A stretch of 64,000 nucleotides of DNA from Stenopsyche tienmushanensis (lineage: Eukaryota; Arthropoda; Insecta; Trichoptera; Stenopsychidae), in contig WACJ01000225.1 in assembly GCA_008973525.1 (NCBI GenBank), positions 434,001 through 498,000 of the forward strand, given 5' to 3'. Below the pieces are notes generated by a model, which saw only the letters and a program-made list of their open reading frames with translations, had not been told where the DNA came from and searched no databases. Positions 22,085-33,929 of the stretch are shown piece by piece (within the stretch, counting starts at the first letter, position 1; each line of letters starts with the position of its first letter). A program made the translations under genes and the position numbers.

Positions 22085-22280
22085 AAAACACTTGAAATCG
22101 ATTCATTTTATCATTCACACATCAGTATTAGTCAATAAATTTGGGTTAACGATTTATACAATCGTGCGATATACGCAGGACGTTCTCCGTCTCTGTCTCT
22201 CTCCGATGTCAACGTACAAGAGTGCTCTTTCTGGATCTTTGGAATTCGCTCGCAAATACGCGATCATCCTACCATACATT
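22085..22280 (-). mobile_element. R1 MITE, left half
   Basis: A reverse copy ends at TTAA (22281-22284) with the R1 start, read on the minus strand as AATGTATGGTAGGATGATCG. It includes the 'gagcgaattccaaagatcc' and purine-rich parts and is cut off before the right half. Confidence 0.6.
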
Positions 22281-22419
22281 TTAACTATGACCATTTTTCT
22301 TAATAAATAACGAGTGTTAAAATAATTATATAAAAAATTGTATTGTAAATATGATATTATAATCAAAACCAAGTAGAAATTTGATGACTTGGATTATCCG
22401 TGTTTTAATACCATCAATG

Positions 22420-22806
22420 TGGCTGATGAAATTCATTTTTGCTGAGACACGGACTAAAACTCGCTAAATTCCCGATTTTCCGACAAATCATTTATTTCCG
22501 TCGCTGCAGATGAATACTTATATACTATAATACTTTGATGTGATTCGTAATTATATTACGGAGGAATACAAAAATTTTGAACATCGTATCTATTATATTT
22601 CATATCGATATTCCCATTATTAGAGTCGAGGTGTAGTAAATACATCACCGGTAGGGAAAGGTTACAGTAACAAATTGAAAAACATATTAACTGTATATGT
22701 GTATACATAGATTAGACAGTTACTGCCCTCAGGCGTCGCCTAAGCTCATCCATTAGTAGTTACGCCACTGTTTCCAAGCGTCCAGATTTCGGCGGGAATG
22801 TCATTT
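22420..22806 (+). mobile_element. fragment of hAT family H2
   Basis: It matches the centre of the complete H2 element at 52750-53693: 'gctgagacacggactaaaac', 'gacaaatcatttatttccg', 'gtagtaaatacatcaccgg' and 'ccagatttcggcgggaatgt'. Both termini are missing. Confidence 0.65.
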
Positions 22807-22809
22807 AAT

Positions 22810-24180
22810 TAGTCAATCAAAAAATATTTATCTATTAAAAAAACTTTCATATAATGTTCTATAAAGCTATTTTGATACAGAACTCTTTTGCGATGCAAAT
22901 ATTAGTTCGTTAATGAATAAACAACGATATATCGTCGTTAGCACTTTGTTGTTATGGCATAGTTGTCCGGTATCAAGTTTTTTTATAAAGCTACATTATA
23001 TAAATACCGTGTTATAAGAGGGCCAGACTTTACTATAGCAAAAAATAGATATCAAGCTGACATACTTAAGAGTTTATTTCGTTCCTGTAGCAATGCTGAC
23101 GTTTCACTCGGTTGTGACGCCAATGCAGAGATGCGGTTCAAATTTAAATTGTGCCAAACAATTTTTCTCGAATTTTCATCCAGGATAAGAGAAACAATGC
23201 CGAAAATTAGCTCAGTGCTCAATTTCGTTATTCGCAAATGTTCATTTGAATTTTAAATGCTCCATATTTGAAAATTGATGTCGCTCACAATTTAGGCATC
23301 TCTGGCTCGAATGTTTGCAAAGTGAATTATTACCACTTTACTGCGAGAGTTTATAATTAAAGTGGATGACTGCCTGAATGCATTATCTCCTCGCATTGTA
23401 TCAAACGCGTGATTTTATGCGCGTTTTCAGCATAAAATGGATGCAACAATGAATGCATAGAAAATATTGCGCCTCGACTATTCGTCGAGGATTCTGCAGA
23501 AGTTCGCGATTTGCCTATCGAGGGTCGTACATTAATTTACAAGGATGTGAGTGCACTTGGCGTTGTTATCTTTGAAAAGCACGCGTTGCTTCTTATGCAG
23601 TGGCAGTGGCCACATGCATCATGTCGATATAGTACGTGTGAAAAATTACAAAGATTTCCACCTGAGATATTACGAAGGATTTTCACCTCGATGAATTTAT
23701 TCGGTGGGCGTACAAAAATAATGCTTAAAATATAGCGGTGTAAATCCTTTCTGCGCCCCCAACTCATGGCATAATAATGATGATGAAAGAGGTCATTCAT
23801 GGCGAATTTAAATATATATTTCTCTAAAACATCAAAAATAATGCATATTTATTAATTATTTAATGATGTTATAGGAACAATAAATAGAGGGAAACGAGGA
23901 TTTATTATATTTGCTGTTTATGTATGCAAAAGCGACGTAATTAATTGATCTCCTCTTTATTTTGGACGAATCCAGTAGTCATAAGCTTGATGATTGTGAT
24001 CGTTTTTTTTATAAGGCGCGGGATAAATCTAAACATCAAATTTAATCTGTTAATCTACGAGCTAAAGTTTAATGTGAAAGCATTTTAATGTGATGCTGTT
24101 AACAATCGTATACAAAGTGAGTTATATTCGATGCTCGAACGTCGCCGATAATTTACGCGTTGATTGAAATGTAATGTAAC
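22810..24180. other. unique-looking DNA with a possible exon at 23500-23546
   Basis: Mostly unrecognised. A pyrimidine-plus-CAG site at 23499 and a GTGAGT donor at 23547 bracket an open EVRDLPIEGRTLIYKD, and the unspliced frame continues to 23735. No family was recognised, so this is only a weak exon candidate. Confidence 0.25.
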
Positions 24181-24403
24181 TACAGTAGACTCTCGATTAT
24201 CCGGACTAGTACCGGAGAAGAGGGGCACGGATAAGTGGAAAATACTGATACAATATCATATTTACAATTTAAAAAATTGTTTCATATTTTTAATACTCAT
24301 TATTTATTAAAAATATAGATAATAATAATAGATAGGTAATAATTTTAAACAAATGTCTAATATCGCTTCAATTTTTTCTTAAAGCTATTATATCATTTAA
24401 TGA

Positions 24404-25074
24404 CTAATGTCATCCAATCCCGTGCCAAAATTTCGATTTCGGGATTGCGTTAGACCATCCCGGGATCAGTTCCGGGATGGTCCTAAAAAATTCAAATATT
24501 ATTTTGAAAATATGTCCGAAGTAACATTAAAGCATCGAGTATTTCGTCATTTAGATTGGATCTGATTTTGATAGCCAGGCAACTTTCGGCTGAAACACGA
24601 ACTAAAACACGCAAAATTCCCGATTTCCCGACAAATTATTTATTTCCATCGCTGCAGATGAATACTTTATTATTATAATACTTTGATGTCATTCGTGATT
24701 ATATTACGGAGGAATACAAAAAATCTGAACCCCATATCTATTATATTTCATATCGATATTCTCATTATTAGAGTCGAGGTGTAGTAAATACATCACCGGT
24801 GGGGAAAGGCTAATATAACAATTTGAAAAACATATATGTATACATAGATTAGACAGTTACTGCCCCTAGGCGTCGCCTAAGCTCGCCAATTAGTAGTTAC
24901 GCCACTGTTTCCAAGCGTCTCGAATGTTTCGATTTAGTAACCTTCATCGTACTGGTGAAGTGTACGATTTTTGCTAGGTATAAATTTCAATCCTGAATTT
25001 TTCGGGATTACGTTTACTAATCCCGGGATCTATGAGCACTCAAAACTGTCCGGAATCCCGGGTTTGGATTCCTT
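24404..25074 (+). mobile_element. hAT family H2 element nested in pogo
   Basis: The left end resembles CATCCAATCCCGTGCC and the right end CCCGGGTTTGGATTCCTTAG, matching the complete H2 copy at 52.75 kb. The interior shares the TTCCCGATTTCCCGACAAAT block. No convincing 8-bp duplication could be aligned, so exact borders are uncertain. Its position inside the pogo element makes it the younger insertion. Confidence 0.7.
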
Positions 25075-25239
25075 AGTCAACACTAGTATCTTCTTTACTT
25101 ATCATGATCAAGCCACTCCTAGATGTTTTCCCTATCCACCTTTTCAAAACATTTTAAATTTTCTAATAATCCACATGTTTAAGATATATCATTTGCTTCA
25201 TTCTATTTAGAATGCATTAAATATGTTTCCATACCAGGA

Positions 25240-26090
25240 AGAATCTTCCTCTATGGTCGAACAAGTGTTTCTGGCTTTACTTTTGATCAAGATTGTGTTA
25301 TTCCATTGATGTATATCATCCAATATCATAATTTATTTTCCAGAAATTGATCAAATTGTCATCTTTCTCAGCAAGAGCTTTCAGAGGACTTGACGATAAA
25401 GACGTTTCATTGATGTTATAACGCGTCGGTTCATGGGCTGGATCAAATTAGGGGAAAAAAATTTGAAACCAGAAGCCCATCGCTTGTTTTCAATATGGTT
25501 TCGTTTGGATGAGAAGGAGCATTATCTAATCATAACATTGCTTTGTGTAGCAATCCCTTATTTGTTAAAAAATCTTGCACCTCTAGAACTCATGTATTTT
25601 TGAACCAATTTTCAAAAATCTCCATCCATGGCTATAATAATTGACAAGAAGATTTTTAATTTCAGTTTTTTGCTTTCCCATTTACATAAAGTTTCATTTT
25701 ATGAGTTTCTAATGCGTTTCCGCAACACATGACAGTTATCCATTTATGTCCAGGAGCGAACTTTTCTTTCGTTAAAACTAGCGTTTTTGTCGGTAAGCAC
25801 GTCTAGTACAAGCCTGTTTCATCTGCATAATAAATTTGATTGGGTTACAAATTTTCTCTTTGCATATATTTTCGAAATTCGATGCAGAATTCATCAGTAG
25901 CTCAACACAGGAACTGAAGCGTTTTCCCTGAATCGCGAGTTATCTAATCCCGTGTAGTTGCTTGAATCTAGTCCACCAGCCAGACGAAGCATTGAAGTTG
26001 TCTTTTAATCTTAATTTCTTATGGAAAATCTTCGTATAGTATTTTTTTGCTTCGAAGGACCTGCAAAACTGTCACAATGTCCGAGTATCT
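25240..26090 (-). pseudogene. pogo/Tigger (jerky-like) transposase, decayed
   Basis: On the minus strand the motif IYYADETG near 25840 is the first catalytic Asp region of the DDE domain typical of Tigger and Jerky/CENP-B-related transposases. Further along, EIFENWFKNT and NKGLLHKAML-LDNAP near 25520-25620 are the second Asp region. Stops and frame changes occur between them. The helix-turn-helix/CENPB DNA-binding half is not recognisable. Confidence 0.75.
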
Positions 26091-26179
26091 CATAATCGCA
26101 TAAGAACATTTTTTTTTTTAGGTACAGATAATTTACAAACCGGATAATCCGCACATGGATAATCGAGAGTACACTGTAA

Positions 26180-28000
26180 TTTATAATTTATATTTTCGAC
26201 GCGTTACGGACAACGCTGTTGATTGTAGCCCAACCGCCAAGGCTTAAATCTAATATGCGCTCTCTATTTTTCCCAAGCAAAATACAATAAATAGCGCCTG
26301 ATGATATGAATGCTTCATCATGTAATGCAATTTTTGGGGGGTGCTTTTAAGTCTAAGGGACGATACGGGGCACGTGCAGCGGGAATGTAATCAGCAACTT
26401 CTGTTATCCATGAATGGTCTTGTTAAGTCACGACGAAACTTGAAATAATCAAATTTTAAGTGCAAGGAGACTCCCCAGGGAACCGTTGCCGTCGGGAGAG
26501 ATGCGAGGACAAGAATTGAATATTGAAGAGAATTGACTTGAAATTAAATTTAGCTGTGAAGCAATTTAGTGCCGCTCCAGGATTCTTGCACATTCCACAC
26601 CGTCTGCGCCAAGATTCGCATCGTCAATGCAAAAAAAAACACATAATTTTGGATTATTAAAGCTTAAAAGGACTCCCCCTGTGGGATAGGTTTTTTGGGC
26701 TTAATGATATTTAATGGCAAGTCATTTCGGGTAAAGGCTACAAGAGTTGATAGTCAACTTTGGTGAGTTTACAAGGGATTTCACTTTCATTTTTGTTTTG
26801 TTTTAGGGAGCGTCATAATATATCAGAATAAGGGATAATGGTATTTTATTGCCATTTTCTGCGATACAAGGGGTAATAAAGTAGAATGGAAACTTTATTC
26901 TACATAACGTAGGATAGGATATAAATATATATACACGTCGGGATAAATCACTTTACGTGTACTACATCCCGTTGACGTTCGTTTGCTTCTACGGGACTTC
27001 GTCGTCGTATTCAATTTGGACAGGTTGGAAATCGATGGACTTCGGATTAAAACTACCCGGGGGCGATTTATGGCGATTGAAAATATCGGAGGCCGCAATT
27101 AATTGTCGCAGAGTTTCGATAATTTATTTTAAATGTCCACAGCATTCGGAGGGGTCCCGAAGCCCCGTTTCTCCGCGCGCTTGATTGAATTCAAAGGGTT
27201 GGCGGAGGGCTTTGAATGTAACAAATTTGTGGGATTCCCAGTCTTGACCCTAATGTGCGTAAAGGTCGAAGAGGAACTCGTTTGAATCACTCGAAGGTGT
27301 AATTTCCGGGTTCTAAGCGCCTATAGAAATGTGTTTGGGATAAGTGTACGTTCTGATGAATGAGGGAGTTCAATTGAACCTTTCCTCTGTGTAATGAGAA
27401 TATGTCGCTCTCGTTCATGCGAATAATGTTATTAATGCTTCTTCATACATATTTATTTTCGTACAAGAATCAAACATGTAAGCACACCATGGCCTCGTAT
27501 AACACTGACATTATACAATACGGTATTGATTTAACACGGTTTTATAAAACACGATTTAAAAAAAACATAATATGCTTTATTTGGTACTAGTTAATGATAT
27601 CGAGCACGCATTTGTAGCAATCATTTATTAAAAAAATATATATTGAACAAACTTGTCAATTGCATATAATAATTCTGGATAAAATCTATTTGGACAAGGA
27701 GTGAGTTAAATTCAATGTTTCTTGGCATGAATTACATGTACGTTTATGAAACGTGGTCTTTCTCCATTTCTTCGATGCTGCCAAGAAAGTTTGCTTAGCA
27801 CAATTTGTTTCTTTTCGCAAAAAGCAAAGCAAGAAATTTCAAGACGGATGCGTAGCTCTGAGGATATAAAATAAATTATTGGAAAATTGAATACGCTCTT
27901 CTCCCCATTTTTTTTTTGTTCTATCTCCGCTGATTTATTTGTCGAATCAAAGGCTTTTTTGTTCGATGCGAACCCCTCTTTATATACTCAAAGTTTTGCA
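26180..28000. other. unique-looking DNA, no gene recognised
   Basis: The stretch 26940-27260 is richer in CpG and has a 75-codon frame (26957-27184) without motif or splice support. No known repeats lie here. Intronic or intergenic sequence is the simplest reading. Confidence 0.35.
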
Positions 28001-28004
28001 TGTA

Positions 28005-28350
28005 AATTTGGTCCTCGCAGTCGTTCAAAGAGTCTACGATACTGCTTAGACACGTAAGCCCGCCCTCGCTGGGTTTGTTGTGTCGTTATGTCCTTGTAGC
28101 ACATTTACCTTACACATTCGCGGGGTCCTACGGTTTTCTAGGTCCTCGTAGCACCCTCATCTTGGCTTCGGGTAGCAGATGCAGGTCGTAAACTTCGAGG
28201 GGAATAGGTGAGGCGTAGCGGGGTGGCCGAGATCACTACGTGATTTCATTATCCTCTCCGCACGTGACATCCTCGAAAATCTTGTAAAATTACATTTCCC
28301 TAGTTTCCTTACTTCGCCTCCTGCATCGCGAAATGAAAGTAGGTGGTGCT
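28005..28350. other. G+C-rich island without open frame
   Basis: About 345 bp of roughly balanced composition stand in strongly AT-rich surroundings. It contains two partial repeats of a 'gtcctygtagcac' block about 65 bp apart (28090, 28143) and CACGTGA-type motifs at 28261 and nearby. No frame stays open. It could be a regulatory or CpG-island-like element, or foreign repeat DNA. Confidence 0.35.
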
Positions 28351-29430
28351 CCTCAATATATTTCTTATTTTATGGCTGTTTGGGAGAGCATTAAAACCTA
28401 ATATCATAAAATTGTACTCGCGAACCACGCCATAAGCTCGAACTTCCAAGTCTTTAAATTTTGCCTGCTAAAATGGATCATATTAAAACATTTTAAAGTA
28501 TGGTATGTAAGCCTCATATGGACCAAATTTTATATTTTTGATATCAATCTCGATTATATTATCATTTAATGTATGCCGATTTTTTGCACTCCGCTAATAT
28601 ATGCAACCGGTACGAACTTTATATAAATCGCATTTTCACATGTGCAATCGATACTAGATCTCATAATTGCGATGCATAGTAATGAGCCTGCTTAATATTG
28701 CAATATCTGTATTACAATAATACAAATGTTATCAAAAAAATCAACACGTATCGAGTACACGAAACTTGATTCTTATGTAATCAATCCGGTCAATATATTC
28801 TGCAGGGGGCAACTTTATTTTTATCCTATCGCGAATCGTGTCGTAAAAAATTTCGGATCGAGACATAATCGTTGATGTCGGAAAGAAGTTTGATGTTCAC
28901 TGGTTTGTGCGGGGATGGCCAATTGAAATATGCTTGCAATCGAATTTTTGCAATTGAATCGTACAAAATTGTTGAGTTATGTGACAGTTATTGCTTATTT
29001 GACAGTCTGCATCGTTGCAAAAAAATTATATCTGCGATTTTAAGTCTGAATATTTACGTTCGGATCAAATATAGAATAATTTTACAAATTTGGATTAATC
29101 GTGTTGTTTTCTTTGAGAGGTTAAGTTCAAAAATATTGCTTACACAAAAGAAACATGTCGTCAATGCATGTTGATTACACAAATATAATTAGTCTTAATT
29201 TCATCCTGTGACAATGTATTATACTTAATTAAATTAGTCAGCTTACCATATCTACAAATATTTGGGAAATCGGAAAGTAATCAAAATACAGGGAGTTTCT
29301 TTCAAAAGACGCATATTTTTAGGCATAATTAGAATGTGAGAATTGCGGATTTATTGCTTTTATTTTAAATCATTTTTATTGAGCTTTTATAAACAATAAC
29401 AAGGATAAAATCGATGAGGAATATTTGTGT
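28351..29430. other. AT-rich DNA, nothing recognised
   Basis: The 100-codon open frame at 28872-29174 has no family motif. At 29320-29420 'gagaattgcggatttattgc...aaatcgatgaggaat' repeats in inverted form the 15720-15830 segment that precedes an R1 fragment, so part of this flank is itself a repeat. Confidence 0.4.
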
Positions 29431-29431
29431 A

Positions 29432-29687
29432 CCCTTTGCGTAGTGAACTAATTTAAAATCTTCATAGTCTTAGATGCTATATTTGCTTGTCCGTCACTTA
29501 TCATCCATACAAATCCACTTATCTGTCAGGACGGCAGCAGTATGTACGCTGGAAGCTCTCCGTCTCTGTTTCCTGTTCACAGTTACCGAACTCCGTCTCT
29601 GTCTATCTCCGAGCTTCAACGTACAAAAGTGCTCTTTATGAATCACTGGAATTCGGTCGCAAATACGCGATCATTCTGCCATACAGA
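29432..29687 (-). mobile_element. R1 MITE, internally deleted
   Basis: It runs from CCCTTTGCGTAGTGAAC (right end, reversed) to GATCATTCTGCCATACAGA at TTAA (29688-29691). The central 'tttatttattaa...tcgatttcaagtg' portion is absent, the two halves meeting near 29550. The 87-codon open frame across it is repeat-derived. Confidence 0.65.
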
Positions 29688-29694
29688 TTAATCC

Positions 29695-32510
29695 GAGAAG
29701 AGACATCTGTGCATATCTTTTTTCTGAATTATCATCAGTCAAATAATTAGAGCGTTTTTATGGCGAATTTTGGCTAGAAAAATGCCTTTTTTTAGAGTAG
29801 ATATGTGTCCCTACTATCATTAATAATGAAAAGGTCCTTGTTTGAGTATAGGGAGATATCACCGTAATAATTCATTTTGAAATGCTCAAAATTGATCAGA
29901 TAATTATTGCAGTAGTGTATTATTAACAATTAGGGCGGATATAATAAGAACTGATAAAACTCGATTAGTTTTAGATCCCAAAAAAATTATGTCATTATTA
30001 TCATCGTTCCCACGGAAACACATGAGCAGGCGGCCTTTATTGATGTTATAACTTTTGAATTCTTTTGAACTTTGAAAAACTTCGCCGCTGTAGTGCCATC
30101 GAACAAAGTTTTGTTCTGTCGTGGTATAAATTTACATAATGTATTGAGATCCTTGATGGGCGCTCTTTTGCGTTCACTTCACACTCGTATCGAAACAAAG
30201 TTTGTAAACATGCGCAAAAAATGTCTTTATTTATAGAGATCGTAAACTTTTACGTACAACGGGGTCTATAAAGTTGCTAAACCTATAAATAAAGCAACTT
30301 CTCTCTATCCGCAGGTTGGGGATTAAGGCAAATAAAGATTTATGCCGAGGCGTCGCTGGGCGTCTTTGTTGAATACTGAAGATTTCAGGCTTAGTTGACT
30401 TGTCAAAATTCTATATGGAATTCTCGCTAACCACTTCTTACTTCATAATATGAATTCGAATCGAGTTCTAGAAAAAAAGGCCGTTTTATGAATTTATGAG
30501 CGACTTTAACCTTAGAGGAGTTCTTCATTCCGAGCACGGACGATAAACGTTTAGCCTTCGATTACTGCCGTTTTCATACATCTATTAAACGAAAGCTGAA
30601 TCATTTTATACATGGACATAAATCATAACTCTTTTGATACTGGCGGACATAATTTTATTTATGAATGCCGTAAAAAAGTCAAGCTCTCCGTTTGAAGCCA
30701 GAGTTTTCTCTCTGGAAAAAAGCCCATCCAGCATTAACCTTCGTCTTCATTATAAACAGAGTATGGTTTCTCTTTGATTTGAAATTTTCGTTACTGCATG
30801 ATCAAAAGACGAATGAATTAGTGATTTAATAATGAACGTGTATCGTTGAAAAGCGTCTTGTAACACGATTTCTAGTATGTTTACGCTGGTTTTCCCGCGC
30901 GCCGGATTAACACAGTTTTTACCCCAAATAAATACCAGGCGCTCGCAACCTTGATGATAATTTAGTCTGGCGTACATGTGAGGGATCAGAAAGTGAAGAT
31001 GTCGTTTTTTAGGGCTTAAAGTTCGTAGTGGAAATTTGTGAACGGCTTATCTAGGGGCTTAATGGACCATTAGGATGTCACGGAATACTTAAGGGTTAAT
31101 TATTACATTGTTCGGGGCGATATTTTAAGGCGCAACTTTCGTCCACTAGACCTGAGCACTTGTGAGCTGAATAAGTTATTTTTACTACAAAATCCTTAAT
31201 CGATAAAAATAGTACTCAACAGAATTATCTTTGATAAGCAAATTTAATTAGTGTTTATCTGTAGATGATGTATTGCGCTTTGGAATCATTATCATATATG
31301 TATTGCTTGCTGAAAAATATTTAAATTTATATAAACATACAGTTATTTTCAGATCAAGAAAATTCGTCTTAAAACTTTTTTCAAAAATTTGTTAATTTCT
31401 CGGATTAACTTTAGATATGAACGAATTTCAATAGCAATTGCGATTACGACCTGGGCTGGTCCTTCTTCTATCAAGATCACTCTCTGCTCTAAATCATAAT
31501 TTCAACCGAGAACGACTGTGTACTTTGTTGGCAGAAAACTGGTGTGAATAAAATATTCAAACGTTCCACTTTGCTTTCGTTAATCCAAGACGTTTACGAA
31601 TCCTACGTCATTCTATTAGCAAAGGATTTTTCAGATGGGGATGTATTTCATACATAACAATTTATATGATTATATTAAGAAAAAATTGACTGATCCCAAT
31701 TTATTTTTCAATCGTACCCTCTTTTGATTCAATTTATTTTACGTAGAATTCTTACGAGTCAATAATCTTTTGTGCCACATCACGTAATTTCATTTCGCCT
31801 TTTCATCTCTATGCCATTAAAATAGGGTCTCTCGTTTTTGTTTTTTTTCCCGCTAGGCGAAAAAATTCTCATTAATCCCATTACGAGTAAACGACGTTAT
31901 TCAATTTTCATTAATTTGGAACATTTCTGTGAACAACCTTCGCTAGCTAACCTCGTTATGTAATAATATTAAATCGTTGACATGGGTCAAAGGAAACTTG
32001 CCACAAATTCAAACAGAATTATTGTCACGCATTTAACTTAATAATATATTATTTTATGACCGGGAACAAAATGTTTGCGATGACTGCGTCGAACAAATGC
32101 GAAGCCGAAGAAAATAACTTTTACGATTGACTAACGCAGTAAACACTCCTTTGAGCTTTCGACAGCAGATTAAATGTTTGTATTGAAAAGTCTTACGTGA
32201 AAGATTTCAAAGATTTTATCTAAGATATGCATTTCGTAGTTTCGTTTTATCATTCACACTCAAATTAGTGTGTTTTATTTGATCATTGAACATGCAAGCC
32301 GTTTGAGAACACTGATGTTTAAGTTCTCAGATATAACATGAGGATTTTATTATGGATCTTAGGTATAATCGAGGGGAAAGACTTTAGAAAAAAATAGAAA
32401 AAACCAATTTATTATGGCTGACTTCAAGCTGATGATGTCCGGGTACTTATATTGCTCGTAAATCTATGCAAAATATATTAATATAATATACAGGCTATTT
32501 TGTACTTGGA
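29695..32510. other. largely unique AT-rich DNA
   Basis: No gene, tandem repeat or MITE border was recognised. A 75-codon minus frame at 30750-30977 lacks motifs. Pyrimidine-rich tracts and short palindromes occur at background frequency. Confidence 0.4.
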
Positions 32511-32514
32511 TAGA

Positions 32515-32622
32515 CAATTTTTTTCTGGGTGTTAAGGGGGTCTTTTGCTACGTTTCACACATATACCCTATGTTCAACATTTTGAAAAATTACCCAAAAT
32601 TTCACCTTTAAATCGAAATTTT
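32515..32622 (+). repeat. dispersed repeat, pairs with 12590-12720
   Basis: It shares 'tttcacacatataccctatg' and 'attacccaaaatttcacctt' with the 12.6-kb copy. An R1 MITE inserted directly at its 3' border (TTAA, 32623-32626). Confidence 0.45.
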
Positions 32623-32626
32623 TTAA

Positions 32627-33046
32627 CCCCCTAAAGAGGTAAGATACAGAGTTGTGTCCGAATTCCAGTGATTTAGAAATAGCATTCATATACGCTGAGC
32701 TCGGAGAATGACAGAGACGGAGAGTATCTTGCACGTTGAGTTTGGAGAGAAAAAGAGACGGAGAGAGTATGTTGCGTACATCGTACGATTGTATAGATCG
32801 TTAACCTAAATTTATCGACTAATAATGATGTGCGAATGATATAATGAATCGATTTCAAGTGTATTGTTTATGTTTACTTGTATTAATTACCGGATATTGT
32901 GTGCTATCGACAGTGTTTATTTATTTATGCACTAGTTTCATACACGCTGCGGTCGTCCTGGCAGATAAGTGAATTCGTACGGATAATAAGTGACATACAA
33001 GTATAGCATCTAATGATGATTTAAAATTAGCTCACTACTCAAAAGG
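32627..33046 (+). mobile_element. R1 MITE, complete short form with TTAA duplication
   Basis: TTAA at 32623-32626 and 33047-33050 flanks this 420-bp copy. It begins CCCCCTAAAGAGGTAAGATA and ends CTCACTACTCAAAAGG. It lacks the R2 block, which proves that R2 in other copies is a separate insertion. The purine-rich 'gagctcggagaatgacagag' stretch is tandemly duplicated near 32697-32765. Confidence 0.75.
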
Positions 33047-33056
33047 TTAATACATA

Positions 33057-33180
33057 TGTAGTCTCCAGATCTGACGCCACTGGATTTCTTTGCATGGGGA
33101 CGTGCCCTATTCCGTGACTCGCATGATTTCCAGGTCTGATACCATTGGATTTCTTTGTATAGGGACGTATAATTTTATCT
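33057..33180 (+). repeat. two units of the 65-bp transposase-derived repeat
   Basis: Two diverged tandem units, the first reading SPDLTPLDFFAWGRALF on the plus strand. They are related to the three units at 12.74 kb on the opposite strand. The second unit has lost the frame. Confidence 0.6.
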
Positions 33181-33719
33181 GTCCGTGTACCAAAAAGTCT
33201 GTATTGTCAATAGGAGGTATATTTAAAAAAAATGTATGAAAGTTTAGGTATTTATGTATACATTTTGTTTATTGGGGCGAATACCAGTTATTCTTTGGGA
33301 TGGCTGTAGATGAATGATCGATAATGAAATAATATTATTTAGATATCTTATTATGAAACAATTTCAGTTGCGAAGGAAGATGGTCCTCATGTGGCACTGA
33401 GGGGTGGTTTGATTTATTATATCCTAAACGATCACTCATTAATCATTACCGGATTAAGTGACACGTTTACCCCGTCTGAAGCTCCCTCGCCCGAATCACT
33501 TATTTAAACATTATTTATTTAGTGATTTCGATCGTTTTATTATCTGGGGAATTTCCGAATTACTTATTATATATATGTGATTTTAATTATCAATATGTTC
33601 GAAAAAAAACGGGTATCCAATCGCGTTTAAGTTTTTTAAAGGTAAAAATCAGAAACGAATTTTTACCTTTGTCCGATATTTCGAACCACCTATCGGGTTC
33701 ATTATCAAGGAATAACTCA

Positions 33720-33720
<1 letters not shown>
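33180..33720. other. AT-rich DNA, nothing recognised
   Basis: No repeat family or motif-bearing open frame was seen. Confidence 0.35.

Positions 33721-33724
<4 letters not shown>

Positions 33725-33778
<54 letters not shown>
33725..33778. repeat. (TA)n microsatellite
   Basis: About 27 uninterrupted TA units. Long poly-Ile/Tyr frames read across it on both strands are artefacts. Confidence 0.97.
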
Positions 33779-33780
<2 letters not shown>

Positions 33781-33783
<3 letters not shown>

Positions 33784-33925
33784 AAACCTCTTTTTGTGCG
33801 ACTTTTTTTCGTGCAGTTTTGAAGTTATGCGGTTTTTTTGAAGCATTTTTTTAATTTCATAAAGTGTACGTATCGAGATATTTTGGATAAAATAGGAAAT
33901 AAATCATCAACACTAACCGAAATTT
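33781..33925 (+). repeat. dispersed repeat, pairs with 57030-57150
   Basis: The blocks 'aaacctctttttgtgcgact', 'gaagttatgcggttttttt' and 'aataggaaataaatcatcaa' recur in order at 57.03-57.13 kb. The family is unknown; the TATGCGG-type blocks resemble subterminal motifs of DNA transposons, which is only a guess. Confidence 0.5.
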
Positions 33926-33929
33926 GGAA

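Larger units (their letters stand above)
24183..26176 (-). mobile_element. pogo/Tigger element with TA duplication
   Basis: TA flanks lie at 24181-24182 and 26177-26178. The ends CAGTAGACTCTCGATTATCC and, read inward, CAGTGTACTCTCGATTATCC are characteristic of pogo/Tigger elements. The 1994 bp include a nested H2 hAT copy (about 24404-25074) and a decayed transposase on the minus strand. Confidence 0.9.

Noticed and set aside
33522..33846. Long Ile/Tyr-repeat proteins on both strands
   Set aside because: They are readings of the (TA)n microsatellite.
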